Below are positions 1 through 10,973 of a stretch of DNA of 64,000 bases, one piece after another. Where the stretch lies: the NCBI RefSeq assembly GCF_022605725.1, contig NC_065548.1, forward strand, positions 45,439,131 to 45,503,130, written 5' to 3'. The notes beneath the pieces are model-generated. The model had not been told where the DNA came from and ran no database searches. It was given only the letters and a program-made list of their open reading frames with translations. This stretch comes from Anthonomus grandis grandis. Lineage: Eukaryota > Arthropoda > Insecta > Coleoptera > Curculionidae. The position numbers and the translations under genes are program-made. Each line of letters starts with the position of its first letter. Position 1 is the stretch's first letter.

Positions 1-149
1 CGTTTACATTTTGACTCTCACTGTAACTGGAGGCGTTGCCACGTCTGAGATTAAATGTACAAATAAAGTGCTGACACCCTATTTGGACACCTTGTATATA
101 GCGGCTCATCAGATCATTACCGAATTTTACTTAGCATAAAATTACAAAG

Positions 150-1375
150 AAAATATATATGTAGTAAAAATACATGTGTGAAAAAATCGACTATGATCAA
201 GTAGAAAGGGCTTTGGAGACTGAAACGTGGGAACAAATATTAAATTCCAATGATTCTGATAAATGTGCTACTAATTTCGTAACATCAATTAAAATAATTT
301 TCGAAAACGCCAGCAGCAACTCATATATTAAATGTAAAGATCGTAAATTAAAACCCTGAATTACTCTCGGTATAATTAAATCTATTAGAACGAGAGACAA
401 ATTAAAAAAGAAATGTGCTACACTTAAGACTAATAAAACTAATAAAACCTTTAAAGACTATCGTAATAACCTGTTAAGATTAATTAACATTACAAAAAAT
501 AATTATTTCTCTAACAAACTCGCGGAAAATAAACATAACATAAAACAGGTCTGGAAGGTGGTCAAAGAAGCAACAAACGAGAGAACAAGATCGGTTTACG
601 AATATGCAGCTGTAATTGACAACTGCTGCGGTGGTGAAGTTGCAGGAGATGATAATGTTGCAGATGCTTTTAATTCCTATTTCAGCACAATTGGAAAAAT
701 GATGGCGGGTAAAATTAAAAATCCAAGACCGGCCAGCTTAAACCACACTAAAGCACTCTTAAGACTAATGCAGCATCCGGGGCTGACGAAATACCTGCAC
801 TATTTTTAAAAAAGTATCATAAAGACCTTATTAAACCAATTCTACATCTTGTAAATTTAGTATTTGAGACTGGTATTTTTTCCCTCAATTTTCAAACATA
901 CCACTGTAACCCCGTTGCATAAATCGGGAGATAAAAAATTATTAGTAATTATAGACCCATAGCTTTAACCAGTATTCTTTTAAAAATCGTAGAGAAATGC
1001 ATGAAATTTAGACTTGACGAGTTTTAAAAAAAAAAAATATTTTTTGTCACAATTTCAATTTGGATTTAAACAAAATAAAAGTACAGAAGATGCAGTCAAT
1101 TGTATTACAGAATAGATAGGAAAGTGTTTCGACTGTGACGAGAGGTGCATGACAATATTTCTGAACCTCAGGCAAAGCGTTTGACACTGTGACACATGAT
1201 ATTCTGCTAAAAAAACTAGAAAATATTGGGATTCGAGGGATTTCTTACAACCTGTTTGAAAGTTACATTAACCAAAGAACACAAAGCACCAAAATAAATG
1301 AATGTGTCAGTTTGCCTAGGTTGGTAGAATATGGTGTGCCACAGTGAACTGTCCTTGGACCGGTATTGTTCTCTA
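150..1375 (+). pseudogene. Jockey-like LINE reverse transcriptase, 5' piece (nLTR-1)
   Basis: Broken ORF2 of a non-LTR retrotransposon: the linker before the RT and the first RT motifs. Translation of 174-809 is open apart from one TGA at 357 and contains the linker signature F-x-x-YFSxIG at about 660-690. Frame-shifted beyond 810, it still spells LHKSGD (about 920), NYRPIALTSILLKIVEK (about 950-1000), QFGFKQNKST (1060) and AFDTVTHDILLKKL (1180-1215), ending in the VPQ-x-x-LGPVLF block at 1340-1373. Poly-A runs and stops make it dead. Mariner MLE-A interrupts it at 1376 and the RT resumes at 3320. Clade assignment (Jockey/CR1 type) is by motif style only. Confidence 0.85.
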
Positions 1376-1736
1376 CAGGGTGAGTTTTTTAAAGTGTTAC
1401 AATGCGATATGTCAAAAACAGCTGCAAATTTTTTTTTGACATTTTGGTGACATTTCAAGTATACCGGGGGGCACTTTTTGTGATATTTTTGACATTTGTC
1501 CCTTCACCCCTCTAAGAGGGGGGGAGCGTCACTTCCTTATTTTAAATGGAATGATGTGTTTTTTATTCTTGAATACGAATCTACATAAAATATGAAGTCT
1601 GTTTACAAAAAATTTTTAAAATTGATCTGCTGGTTACGGAATTATGATCAAAAATGTTTTGATTAAATTTAAAAATAATTCGAATATTCTACTACAATAA
1701 AAACAAATTATTTCCTACTTTTTAACTATTTATCGT

Positions 1737-2835
1737 CTATGTATTATGCCTAAGGAGCTGTTCGAAGTGACCGCCTTCGACTTCCAAACACTTTCTTATC
1801 CTTTCTTGACATGAGTTTCGTACCCGTTGTAACATTGCTGGTGTCACTAATGAATAAGCAAAACGAATCCTGTTCTTCATGTCCTCTGGAGTTGTAGGTG
1901 CACTAGCCATTACTTTGTCTTTTATAAATCCCCATAAAAAAAAGTCAAGGGGGGTCAAATCTGGCGAACGAGCAGGCCAGTTGACAGGACCACCTCGACC
2001 AATCCACCTGTTTTCAAAAATCTCATTTAAATAAGTACGGGCCTGTATGGCATAATGGGGTGGAGCTCCGTCCTGCTGAAACCATACGTTAGGATTTAAA
2101 TTTTGGTTTAGTAGACGAGGTAACTGATTTCTTAAAAAATCTGTGTAGACCTGTCCATTTAAATGACCTTGGAAAAAATGCGGACCAATAACTCTATCCT
2201 CAAAAAAATACCACACCATACGTTCACAGACCAGGGATGTTGATTTGGTACTGTTCTCATTGAGGATTATTTGCTGCCCAGTAATGCATGTTGTGCCTGT
2301 TTACCTTTTAGAAAAACAAACAACCAAAACTTGAATATGTTCTAATTTAAATAAGTTAAATCTTACCTGCCCGCAATTATTAAAAGAAGCCTCATCAGAA
2401 AAAATAACGTTTCTCAAAAAATGGTTATTTTCACGCATTTTTGTTGAAATCCAAGTGCAAAAATTAATGCGATTCTCAAAATCATGTCCGTAAAGCTCTT
2501 GATGAAGTGTAATGTGGTAAGGATGAAACTTGTACCGGTGCAGAATTGTTATAATTGATGATTGACTAATTCCAGCATCTAAAGCAAGCCGCCTGGTACT
2601 GATTTAAGGATCAATAGTTACTGCTCCTAATACAGCAACTGCCTTATTTTCATCTGTTTGCGTTTTAATCCGATTTCGTCGTTTACTTTTTAGACTACCA
2701 GTCATACGACTTATGGTCTCCAGTCTCTTAAAGGCCATATGAGATTTTGGAATATCCGGAAACCTCCCTATAATTTTTTCTGCACTCCCCCAAATTTAAC
2801 AACATATCTACTTCTACACTGAAATTTGCTTCCAT
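1737..2835 (-). pseudogene. mariner-type DDE transposase with a 62-bp intron (broken)
   Basis: Transposase that would cut and paste MLE-A. The C-terminal 160 codons (1737-2219) are open and include WFQQDGAPPH, then SPDLTPLDFFLWG. There are 36 residues between the QQD aspartate and the SPD aspartate, and 41 to the next one. Upstream the frame continues through HRYKFHPYH and IFSDEASF (first catalytic D, near 2400). A GT...AG intron at 2305-2366 joins NCGQ to VNRHNMHYW and looks real. The likely start is the ATG at 2835 (MEANFSVEVD). A frameshift near 2740 and a TAA near 2605 kill the gene. Ends inside the TIR-bounded element. Confidence 0.85.
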
Positions 2836-2904
2836 TTTTTTCTTTTTAAACACAATTTACTTGTTAATAACACGTCAAAATTTTTATGTGACACTGCTTG
2901 TTAT

Positions 2905-2986
2905 GTTGCCATGGAAATCCTACTGTTACTAGGATTTTCATTTCCATCCATACTAGTAAAATAAACAGTAGGATTTCCATGGCAAC
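2905..2986. repeat. 23-bp perfect hairpin inside MLE-A
   Basis: Arms 2905-2927 and 2964-2986 are exact inverted copies (GTTGCCATGGAAATCCTACT...) around a 36-nt loop, lying between the transposase start and the right TIR. Each arm contains GTTGCCATGGAAAT, close to an RFX X-box consensus. Function unknown; it could be a small foldback insertion. Confidence 0.8.
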
Positions 2987-3317
2987 CGGCTGTTATTATG
3001 GTAAAATATTCGAATTATTTTTAAATTTAATCAAAACATTTTTGATCATAATTCCGTAACCAGCAGAGCAATATTAAAAATTTTTTGTAAACAGACTTCA
3101 TATTTTATGTAGATTCGTATTTAAGAATAAAAAACACGTCATTCCATTTAAAATAAGGAAGTGACCCTCCCCCCCTCTTAGGGGGGTGAAGGGACAAATG
3201 TCAAAAATATCACAAAAAGTGCCCCCCGGTATACTTGAAATGTCACCAAAATGTCAAAAAAAAATTTGCAGCTGTTTTTGACATATCGCATTGTAACACT
3301 TTAAAAAACTCACCCTG

Positions 3318-4157
3318 TATATATGTTAATAAGTTGTTGCAGTTGTTACCTAATGTCATCATTGTGTGTTGCAGATGATACCGCAATAATGCTTAAGGAA
3401 AAGTCTTGGAAGGATGTAAAGACTGTTGCGGAATCTTCCATGAAAAAAATCAAAACTTGTTTTCTTGATGTTGACAAAACTGAACAACAAAACTGCTTTT
3501 CTGTAGATTCAAGAACATCTAGCACATTAAAGTGTGAAATGTTTTTTTACCCAGCAAATAAAAAGGCAGACCAAGGTTAAATATTTAGGTGTTATTTTGG
3601 ATGAAAATCTAAAGTGTCTAAAGTCTAACCACCATGTTGAGTATATTCTCACTCGAGTTTTGAAACTTCGTCAATTAAGACAATTTATGCAAAAAAAGAC
3701 CCTTACGACCATTTATCAAGCTCTGGTTGAATCAATTATTAACTATTGCATAACAGCATGGGGCGGAACAAGTAAGACCATCCTTGAATCTCTTATGATT
3801 ACCCGAAAGTATGTTCTGAAGGTAATGTTTAACAAACGAATATTGCATTCCTCGCATATTTTATTTAGAGGAGCTAGATTGGTGCAAGTAAATCAAATTT
3901 ACTTGAAAGCTGTGCCTAGGCTTCTGTGTAAGAATCCACACTACTTGCATTTTATATCTCACAATCAGAATACTAGACAAGCTTTAAATAAGAATGTAAC
4001 TATCCCAAAGACCACAAAAACTAAATTTCAAAAAAATTTAACATATATCTCAGGAAAAATCTATAATCAACTTACCATTGTGCATTGGGTATTCTTAGCG
4101 GTTAAGCAGTTGTTATTTTGTAATATTATAATGTATGAATGTATTATCTGCTGAATA
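3318..4157 (+). pseudogene. nLTR-1 reverse transcriptase, 3' piece
   Basis: Continuation of the LINE split by MLE-A. It resumes with YVNKLLQLLPNVIIV, then VADDTAIML (the F/YADD catalytic motif, first residue changed to V) at 3375-3395. A frameshift near 3570 leads into the 206-codon open stretch 3534-4154, with KYLGVILDENL, then LRQLRQFM and a thumb/C-terminal region ending about 4154. Standard LINE order confirms it belongs with 150-1375. No poly-A tail is evident at its 3' end. Confidence 0.85.
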
Positions 4158-5580
4158 TATTATATTATATTATTTATTAATCTTGCTGCCATATAGGTGT
4201 GAAACATCATTTGAGAGAGCATACCAAAGTTTAAGGTTGATAGAATATATATTATTAGCACACATTTTTGTTTACAATTTGCTTATACGTCAACCGATAT
4301 AATTTTTATAGGTATGGTTAAATAGACAATTTTAGGCCTCATTTGACATATCAAGGTCAGATTACCTGAAGGATAGAGATATAAATACAATGCACGATTA
4401 AACTTGTATACCTAAAACTAATCGTTTTTTTTAAGTTATGAAAAATAATTTGTTTTAAAAGAAAAGCACTAAAAGCAGGCACATAAAATAAAAGCCTTTG
4501 AAAGAAACTTTATTTATTTATATGATAATATATTTCTAAATCATCTGTTTAGTAAAACATTTACATTTAATAAACTAAACATAAAGAGTTTCCGCTAAAA
4601 CTACACTGGTATATATAATTTAAATATCAACTTAAGAACCCTAAAAATATCACATGAATATATCAATACCCAAGATAATCAAATATTTACTAATTCAAAA
4701 AACAATCTGACGCTTCCAGAGCAACCAATAAGTCCGGTAATATTATCCTGTTCTCATCTAACGTTTGCCTTGTACCCCTGTATTTCTACAAGGAAACGAG
4801 CAAAGGTTAAACAAACCTTGAAATTACTATTTTATTCGATTTGGCCTATCTCTGTGTGCCTCTTTCCAAGCTTTATTATCCTTTCTCATTTTGGGATTCA
4901 GGACAGTTTAAAGAACGTAATAAAGTTTTCCTTGTATATTCAGAAGGGTTCGCAAAATCATATAATATGTGTAGATGGAATTGTAAATGTGGGTAACAGA
5001 TTCAAAAGAATGATTTTAAAGAGTTTTGGTATTCGTATTTTTTGTATGATAATAAATCAATTTATTTAAGTCAAGGAAAAATATTGGAGATTGAAATTCA
5101 GATTTCGAATTTGATATATTGCTTTTGTAGTATGGATTAATAACCCACATATACATATTTGATATAGATTTGACAAATGCGACAAATAGCAAAAAAAATA
5201 TAAAGGATATGTCTCACCTATGGTTGTTCTGCTTTTCTCTTTTCTACTACAAGACATAAGACCTCCTAATTCACAAGACTATCTCTCGAAATAGCTTAAT
5301 TACTAAACTGCCCTTGCATTAAAGAGGTGGTTTTTAATCGATATGCCAGAATTTATTTAATCCATAAAGAAAATAAAGGACAATCCCTTAGGGTAAAATG
5401 AATTATCTTTTTTATTTTTCTCCTTCGTGCCTTCGGAATTCCTTCGGAAAGACGGTTACAGTCTAAGTAGCTAGGGTTATTAAAACCACTTTCTGGACCT
5501 TCGCCTCTAGTATATGTATACTAAGCGAGGGGTTCTTCTTTAATAATTTCTACTTACGAGTCGCTGTGTCGGTGATCTGC
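4158..5580. other. no recognisable gene
   Basis: AT-rich. The open frame 4770-5069 (99 codons) shows no domain I recognise, and I treat it as chance. Around 5410-5540 the sequence is less AT-rich and may be old repeat, but nothing is identifiable. Confidence 0.5.
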
Positions 5581-5590
5581 TTCTCCCATG

Positions 5591-5623
5591 ATTCGAACCT
5601 ATCCACCTGCGTAAATAGGTTCG
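5591..5623. repeat. 9-bp stem hairpin with a tRNA box-B-like sequence
   Basis: CGAACCTAT (5594-5602) and ATAGGTTCG (5615-5623) form a perfect stem over a 12-nt loop. On the minus strand 5599-5591 reads GGTTCGAAT, matching the core of a Pol III box B. No box A or cloverleaf is found beside it, so this could be a decayed tRNA-derived SINE or chance. Confidence 0.35.
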
Positions 5624-6177
5624 CCTTACCACCGCCTTCACCTCATCAACATTGCCGTATTTGTCATATTTCTGATACAGTCTCGCATATCCTTAATTCC
5701 ATCAAAGTATAATCCCTTTTTTCCATCAAAGTTTATTTGGCACAGTAATGTTTTGATTTTTAAAGAGTCGCAAGTATATCATAGAATATATAGAGCTATT
5801 ATCAATGAAAAAGCAGTAAAACCAATCCTTCAAATTTGTCAATCATGAAATTCTCTTTCTATTGATATTTCTTTCCTTTATCTTTTCTTGCATAATGAGT
5901 CTAAGCATTTCATATCGCTGTTCTTTTAACATATGTATATCCTAAATATTGTAACTTTCTTGCTTTCACTATGGTGTTATTTTTGTTTTCATATTCTTTA
6001 CCGATTTCATGAAGTATTTTTATATTTGTTTTTCTTTCTGCCCATGATATCCTGAGCATCCTTTTATAGAACCACATTTCGAACTACTAGAGTTTCTTTA
6101 TGTGTTCTTGTTTAACTTTCTAACTTTCCAGTCCATATTATTTATTCCGGATACAAGCGGTGCACCGCACGACATCT

Positions 6178-6262
6178 CGAAGGTTCAGCGGGAATCTTCC
6201 GGAACAGCATTCAGCCGAGTATATAAGGAGCCGCATCGCCAACGGTTGTCAGTTGTCAGTTA
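6178..6262 (+). promoter_or_regulatory. heat-shock-type Pol II core promoter signature
   Basis: Ordered promoter elements within 85 bp. A GAA-nn-TTC pair lies at 6179-6186, followed by a perfect three-unit heat-shock element GAA-nn-TTC-nn-GAA at 6192-6204, another TTC at 6210, a TATATAAG box at 6220-6227, and two insect initiator-like TCAGTT motifs at 6249-6261 about 25-35 bp from the TATA box. HSF-binding sites plus TATA plus Inr is the hsp70-type layout. No ORF follows: the first ATG (near 6370) is followed at once by TAA. It may be an orphan hsp promoter, a solo LTR or a non-coding transcript start. Confidence 0.5.
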
Positions 6263-7081
6263 AGTGAAGTAAAGATAAATTATTGGCGCGAGATTTAAAT
6301 AGTTGTAAATAAATACAGTCAAAATAGATATCTCTAGTAGTCGTGAGTGATCGGGTTTTCGTAGTGAAGTATGTAAATAAATTAGTTGACTGTTTTGGAT
6401 TATTTTAATTCCTAACTAACGATTAAGACAAATGCAAGAAAAATATAAATATATGATTGTCTTAGAACGTTTTATTTTAGGCCTGAATCCAACAAACATT
6501 GGTTGTGGAAATATAATTTAAAAATCGCGAATACTCCTTAAATATACTATATAGACATCATTGCAATTACAAATACTGCTATACAATTTTAAGTCTTTAT
6601 CTTTTACTTTTTATTTGTCGAATCTAATTTCTTGCAGCCCTTTAGTACCACCCATAGTCCAGGGATATGCAATAAAGTGGTTTTTATTTATTTCCTCTAA
6701 GCTTTTATTCAATAAAAAATAGAAAATTGACCCTTTTAAGAAAAGTCAGTGGCTTACATTTTCTTGTCAATAAGGCTTAAACTACACACTTTAATTATTT
6801 TTTTTAATAAAATTAGCTTCTGAGTAGGCTCTAAATAATTAATAATGATATTATCTAGTAAAAAGAATTCAATAAATTAAAATAAAAAACGAAGCCTTTT
6901 TAAAGTTTTTATGATGGTGGCTTCTTAAATTTTAATATCTTCCTATGCTCTAATTAATAAGGATATTAATAAATCAAGTCAGTGATGTATCTGGAACACT
7001 TTGGCAAAAGTATTTCTTGCTGTTGTTGTTGCATTTGTTTCTTGTTTAAAGAATATTGACTAGTTTTTAGTGTATATTCAT
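6263..7081. other. no recognisable gene
   Basis: AT-rich spacer between the promoter-like block and the large palindrome. If the promoter is real, any transcript would run through here, but no coding potential or splice pattern stands out. Confidence 0.45.
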
Positions 7082-7472
7082 ATTCATAATGAGTTACTTA
7101 TTATATTGGGTATTACGTCACTTATAGCAAAAATCAATTTAGAAATTTTTTATCTCACACGCTCAACAATTATTGAAAAGAAGAAGAAAATAGACTTATT
7201 CACGTATTTAAAAGAAATATGAACTTAAATCTGTAACGATACCGTTCGATATATTTAATATAATTTAAGTTCAATAAGTTTTAAATACAATAATTTACTT
7301 GAGGTATAATAGATTTTTTTATATACCTAGGAGCTGAGGTTCAATCTATTAATCTCTGAGCTCGTTTCTTCTTTTGAATATCCTACCTAACTTTGTTATG
7401 AATATTATAATTAAAAAACGATAAAATACAACAAGAAGACCTACTTTTTTTTAAAAAAATACCTAATTTGAA

Positions 7473-7510
7473 CCAACGTTTCGGTAGTTATATCTACTAC
7501 CGTTATCAAG
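7473..7510 (-). ncRNA. hammerhead-ribozyme-like motif, left arm
   Basis: Minus strand reads CTTGATAA, then a 7-bp stem (CGGTAGT/ACTACCG) over a short loop, then GAAACGTTGG. This matches the hammerhead core order (CUGANGA - stem II - GAAA - stem III), but the position of catalytic G8 is A. Penelope-like elements are known to carry hammerheads in their terminal repeats. Activity is doubtful. Confidence 0.45.
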
Positions 7511-7836
7511 GTAATTAAAGTAAAATTAAATTAAATTAAAAATAAAATATACTTATCTTTCAAATTTTTAGTAATCCAGTCTCATCAAAATTTCTTCCTA
7601 ATTCGAAAATACTTTATATACTTTTTTATATGATTTGACGGTTTATTAATAGTTTGACAAACTTAAGTTCAGATTTAAGTTATAGTTTGACAAACTGTTA
7701 ATAAACCGTCAAATCATATAAAAAAGTATATAAAGTATTTTCGAATTAGGAAGAAATTGTGATGAGACTGGATTACTAAAAATTTGAAAGATAAGTATAT
7801 TTTATTTTTAATTTAATTTAATTTTACTTTAATTAC

Positions 7837-7874
7837 CTTGATAACGGTAGTAGATATAACTACCGAAACGTTGG
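7837..7874 (+). ncRNA. hammerhead-ribozyme-like motif, right arm
   Basis: Mirror copy of the motif at 7473-7510, on the plus strand: CTTGATAA, stem II CGGTAGT/ACTACCG, then GAAACG. The PLE-associated copy at 50770-50806 has stem II changed to CGGTTGG/CCAACCG. Both sides changed together, which supports a real paired RNA structure. Confidence 0.45.
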
Positions 7875-8489
7875 TTCAAATTAGGTATTTTTAAAAAAAA
7901 AGTAGGTCTTCTTGTTGTATTTTATCGTTTTTTAATTATAATATTCATAACAAAGTTAGGTAGGATATTGAAAAAAAAGAAACGAGCTCAGAGATTAATA
8001 GATTGAACCTCAGCTCCTAGGTATATAAAAAAATCTATTATACCCCAAGTAAATTATTGTATTTAAAACTTATTGAACTTAAATTAAATTAAATATATCG
8101 AACGGTATCGTTACAGATTTAAGTTCATATTTCTTTTAAATACGTGAATAAGTCTATTTTCTTCTTCTTTTCAATAATTGTTGAGCGTGTGAGATAAAAA
8201 ATTTCTAAATTGATTTTTGCTATAAGTGACGTAATACCCAATATAATAAGTAACTCATTATGAATTCGTCACAACAATACAGATTTTACTTCATATTCAT
8301 ATCTAGACACACCTCTGTGCTAACACATTTAGTATAAATAACGCCTCTCTGATACTTCCAGTTAGTCTAAATCTTAGTATTTGGGTTTCTGAACGCAAAT
8401 TGACTGTCATCTATTCCTTCTTCTAGTTTTTTTTATTAATGCGTGTATGTATTAGTTTCAAAAATACCTTGAGTGCATAACCTTTTAAA

Positions 8490-8705
8490 TATATTATTCT
8501 GTATTCTCAAATATTTAGCATTTGGGGTTGTTGGGATAGCCCAGAAGGTGAATAGTAACCTTTGTTCCAGGATATGTCCTGTTTTGTATACTTGGTTAAA
8601 TAAATCCAGTAGTATTTTAGTGTTTCAACTTGGATCTGATCTGAGCCTACGTTATCCATTCGTTTTTTTTAATGTTTTTGGTGTAAACATTTCCTCATTA
8701 GAAGC
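8490..8705 (-). pseudogene. RTE-like LINE reverse transcriptase relic
   Basis: Minus-strand translation gives a run resembling the pre-palm region of RTE-type LINEs common in insects: LLDLFNQVYKTGHI, then FTFWAIPTTPNA, matching the family pattern (LFN-x-IYNTG...-W-x-x-S-x-FV-x-IPKK-x-NA). Several stops lie upstream. Only about 70 residues are recognisable, so this is a fragment with no visible partner on its 3' side. Confidence 0.5.
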
Positions 8706-8709
8706 CATT

Positions 8710-9585
8710 TGTTTACTATATCAATGTTTTTGAGAATTTCTTTTTTTTATATTCATTACTTCTTTGTTGGTTTCCTCTGCACAAACGTCATTTGGTTTTT
8801 GTATCTCTTAGCCTGGTAGTATCGATTCGAGTATTTTCTGATCTTCTTCATAAATTTATATCATTCTAAGACTAATTTTGGTTGCTACGGGGTTATAAAC
8901 CGACGTAGTATAAGTATGTTTTTGCCGACATGATTGCGTTTTTGTCTCTTTGTCTAATCAATACATTGTCAGTTTGGTTTCTTACGATCTATCTTTCTTT
9001 ATCTGCTTAGTACTCTTACCAATATAATATCTTGAGTATATATTTGACCATATAAATTTAAATTTACCCTTCCCCACTTCTCACTTTTGTTTGAACATTG
9101 AATATTTCCATTTTAACCAATAACCATTTAATATACAGCAGCCAGTAACCGGATCTGTTACCAGAGGTAGTCGTCTTCTAGTCATAGACAATTTTTGACT
9201 TGCCTCTGATTTGTCAAGGTAGGTAGAAGCTTAAGCAAAAATAAAGTACAGCCATGGGTATCAATCTAGGATTTTTAAAAAGCATATGAAAGTCTGTTTT
9301 GGTTAGCTTTCTTAGGTTGGCCATTGTCACACCCACGAAAGGTCCTAGTCGTTAAATAGTGGCGGTCTTCTTGGCTAGGGAATTGACAGCCTTTGCTGAG
9401 GTTGTGTCCCTTGGTCCAATTAATTCTATCCATGTTGTTGGTAGAAGCTTCTACAAGGGTGCTGTGGCATCGCTGAACTAGTTCTGACCTTAGGTCTGCA
9501 AGAACTTCGGCCTAAGTCAATATCTTCTTCTTCTAGTCCCGTATCCATCCTGCACATCGGAGATCTTTAGCATATTTCTTAAATG
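8710..9585. other. no recognisable gene
   Basis: No open frame of note and no repeat boundary I can place. Probably old, decayed repeat. Confidence 0.45.
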
Positions 9586-9589
9586 ATTA

Positions 9590-9755
9590 GAAGGGTGTGG
9601 TCTTCTGCCTAACATAATTAGGTGGCTACATCTAACACCCATTGTTTTCATTTTTTGAGAGTCTACATTTTGAACGCTTTAATGGAATTGAGTGATCTTA
9701 CTTTGCTTCACCATGTTTCAGTCCCGTACAATACGATAGACCATAGATAGCATCT
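9590..9755 (-). pseudogene. RTE-like LINE, C-terminal relic
   Basis: Minus strand encodes VLYGTETW, then KVRSLNSIKAFKM-x-TLKK, with stops. This is the conserved LYG-x-ETW...L-x-x-FE-x-W-x-x-R block downstream of the RT in RTE-like LINEs. It may be the 3' continuation of the RT at 10974-11720, separated by the plus-strand fragment at 10020-10540, but the junctions are not resolved. Confidence 0.5.
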
Positions 9756-10019
9756 TATTACTCGTAGTCGAAGGTCCAGGGGCATGCATTCCTGTAGGAA
9801 GATTCCCTGTGTGGGGATAGGCTTGCAAAGAAGCAATAAACTTGCTTCCTATACTGGAGGCTCAAGTTTACCTTGACTATCAATGTAAAGAACATTGGTA
9901 CCAATCGGATAGCGGATATTACTAGTCTCTCTTCAGGCGGTTTCAAAATTAAAACAGGTTCCGGCTGCGGCCTCACAATAATTACTTGGAGATCAACAAA
10001 GGCCTCTAATTAAAAGCAA

Positions 10020-10540
10020 TACTAGTATTGGGTACGATGCCAAGTGTCTTTCAAGCCGAAATAAATGTCACAACCACGCCTAACCGCGGAACTTGTGCCA
10101 CAATGGCAACGCATCTTCGTGGCAGCTTCTTCCGAGAACAGGGCAAAAGTGAGCTAGATCAACTCTTATGTACTTTTTAAACAGCGATGGGATAATGCTT
10201 AAGGAGTATCAAGTAACTGCTTTAAAGATACTAGAGAAAATCTGCAAATTATCTCTGACTAAAGAAAACAAGGTCATATAACAAAAATGCCTACTGTTCA
10301 CTGTCAATTAAATGGTCACCTTTTCAAAATGAGCACAATATGTAGGAAGTACAACCATGAAGACGAGTCAGTGGACCTGAAAAAGAAGAGAAAATGCTTT
10401 GCGATTGCTCTGATCTTTCGTCAATACGCAGTAGAATTATCGGCATATCTCACCCATCTTCTGAAGAGATCAGGAGGTTCCTTGGCGACATTTGTTGTAT
10501 TAGATTACTAGCTGAGGGAGAGGTTCTCTACTCCTTCAAC
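10020..10540 (+). pseudogene. LINE fragment: RNase H domain and C-terminus
   Basis: Plus-strand reading gives LGTMPSVFQAEINV near 10030, the start of a LINE RNase H domain (SVFQAE motif). It continues through frameshifts to an open stretch 10287-10511 containing LNGHLFKMSTICRKY and DESVD, resembling the LTGHC-x-L-x-x-H-x-x-x-x-G region of I/R1-type LINEs, then an SYLTHLLK-type tail. Orientation is opposite to the RTE-like relics around it. RNase H places it in an I-like or R1-like lineage, unlike other LINEs in this window. Confidence 0.45.
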
Positions 10541-10973
10541 AGAGGCACCGAATGCCTGCCTACTGTGGCTTAAATGCAGTCTTCTTCACACCAACCTCTG
10601 GAGTTACCTGGTAAAGATAATCTGTACAATCTTCGACAATATACCCAACAATTTTTATTTTAGGAGATTTTTTTCTTGGTAACTCCATTTAAAAATGTTC
10701 TTTTGGTTTTTTAGCTGCCTTTTTGAATAGATTTTTGTCGTGTTGTGTGTCGATAGTTTTTCAATTTTTTGTTACTTTAATCTTTCCGTTAGGATTCAAG
10801 TTCGCAGGTTATTAATAATAATAATGACACACGACTTTAATTTAACCTCGGCGAAGGTTAGCATAGTTGTTTACGTAACCGAATATAGAGTAATTGAAAA
10901 CTAAACTTCGATTCTGCTTTTTTTGTGCTATTTTGGGTTTGTAAATTGTGGGTTATTTGATGCATTATTTATT

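Larger units (their letters stand above)
1376..3317 (-). mobile_element. mariner-like element MLE-A with ~313-bp TIRs
   Basis: A 1942-bp DNA transposon. Left TIR 1376-1688 and right TIR 3005-3317 are near-identical inverted copies beginning CAGGGTGAGTTTTTTAAAG. Flanking dinucleotides TA (1374-1375 and 3318-3319) are the expected mariner/Tc1 target duplication. It carries one degenerate transposase gene on the minus strand. Removing it rejoins the reverse transcriptase of nLTR-1, so the insertion is younger than that LINE. TIRs of about 300 bp are long for a mariner; MLE-C and MLE-E here share this architecture. Confidence 0.95.
7082..8265. repeat. 1.18-kb palindrome: two inverted Penelope-type termini
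   Basis: Arm 7082-7662 is an inverted copy of 7685-8265 (581 bp each, about 97-98% identical by eye) around a 22-bp spacer 7663-7684. Outer ends read ATTCATAATGAGTTACTTAT. Each arm contains, pointing outward, a CTTGATAACGG...CCGAAACG hairpin block like that found beside the GIY-YIG gene at 50.1-50.9 kb. I infer the arms are non-coding terminal sequence of a Penelope-like element joined head to head. A generic foldback element is the alternative. Confidence 0.85.

Noticed and set aside
1..140. CACCTTGTATATA as a mariner end
   Set aside because: Only 6-7 bp of resemblance and no paired end inside the window.
1216..1458. 80-codon minus-strand ORF
   Set aside because: Spans the LINE/mariner junction; a shadow of the LINE plus TIR.
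4770..5069. 99-codon ORF as a host gene
   Set aside because: No domain, no promoter or splice context; length expected by chance over 64 kb of AT-rich sequence.
5591..5623. tRNA gene suggested by a box-B match
   Set aside because: No acceptor, D-arm or anticodon structure and no box A; only the 9-bp hairpin is real.
7082..8265. Ordinary foldback transposon
   Set aside because: No target duplication visible at the ends, and the arms carry Penelope-type hairpins, so I prefer joined Penelope termini.
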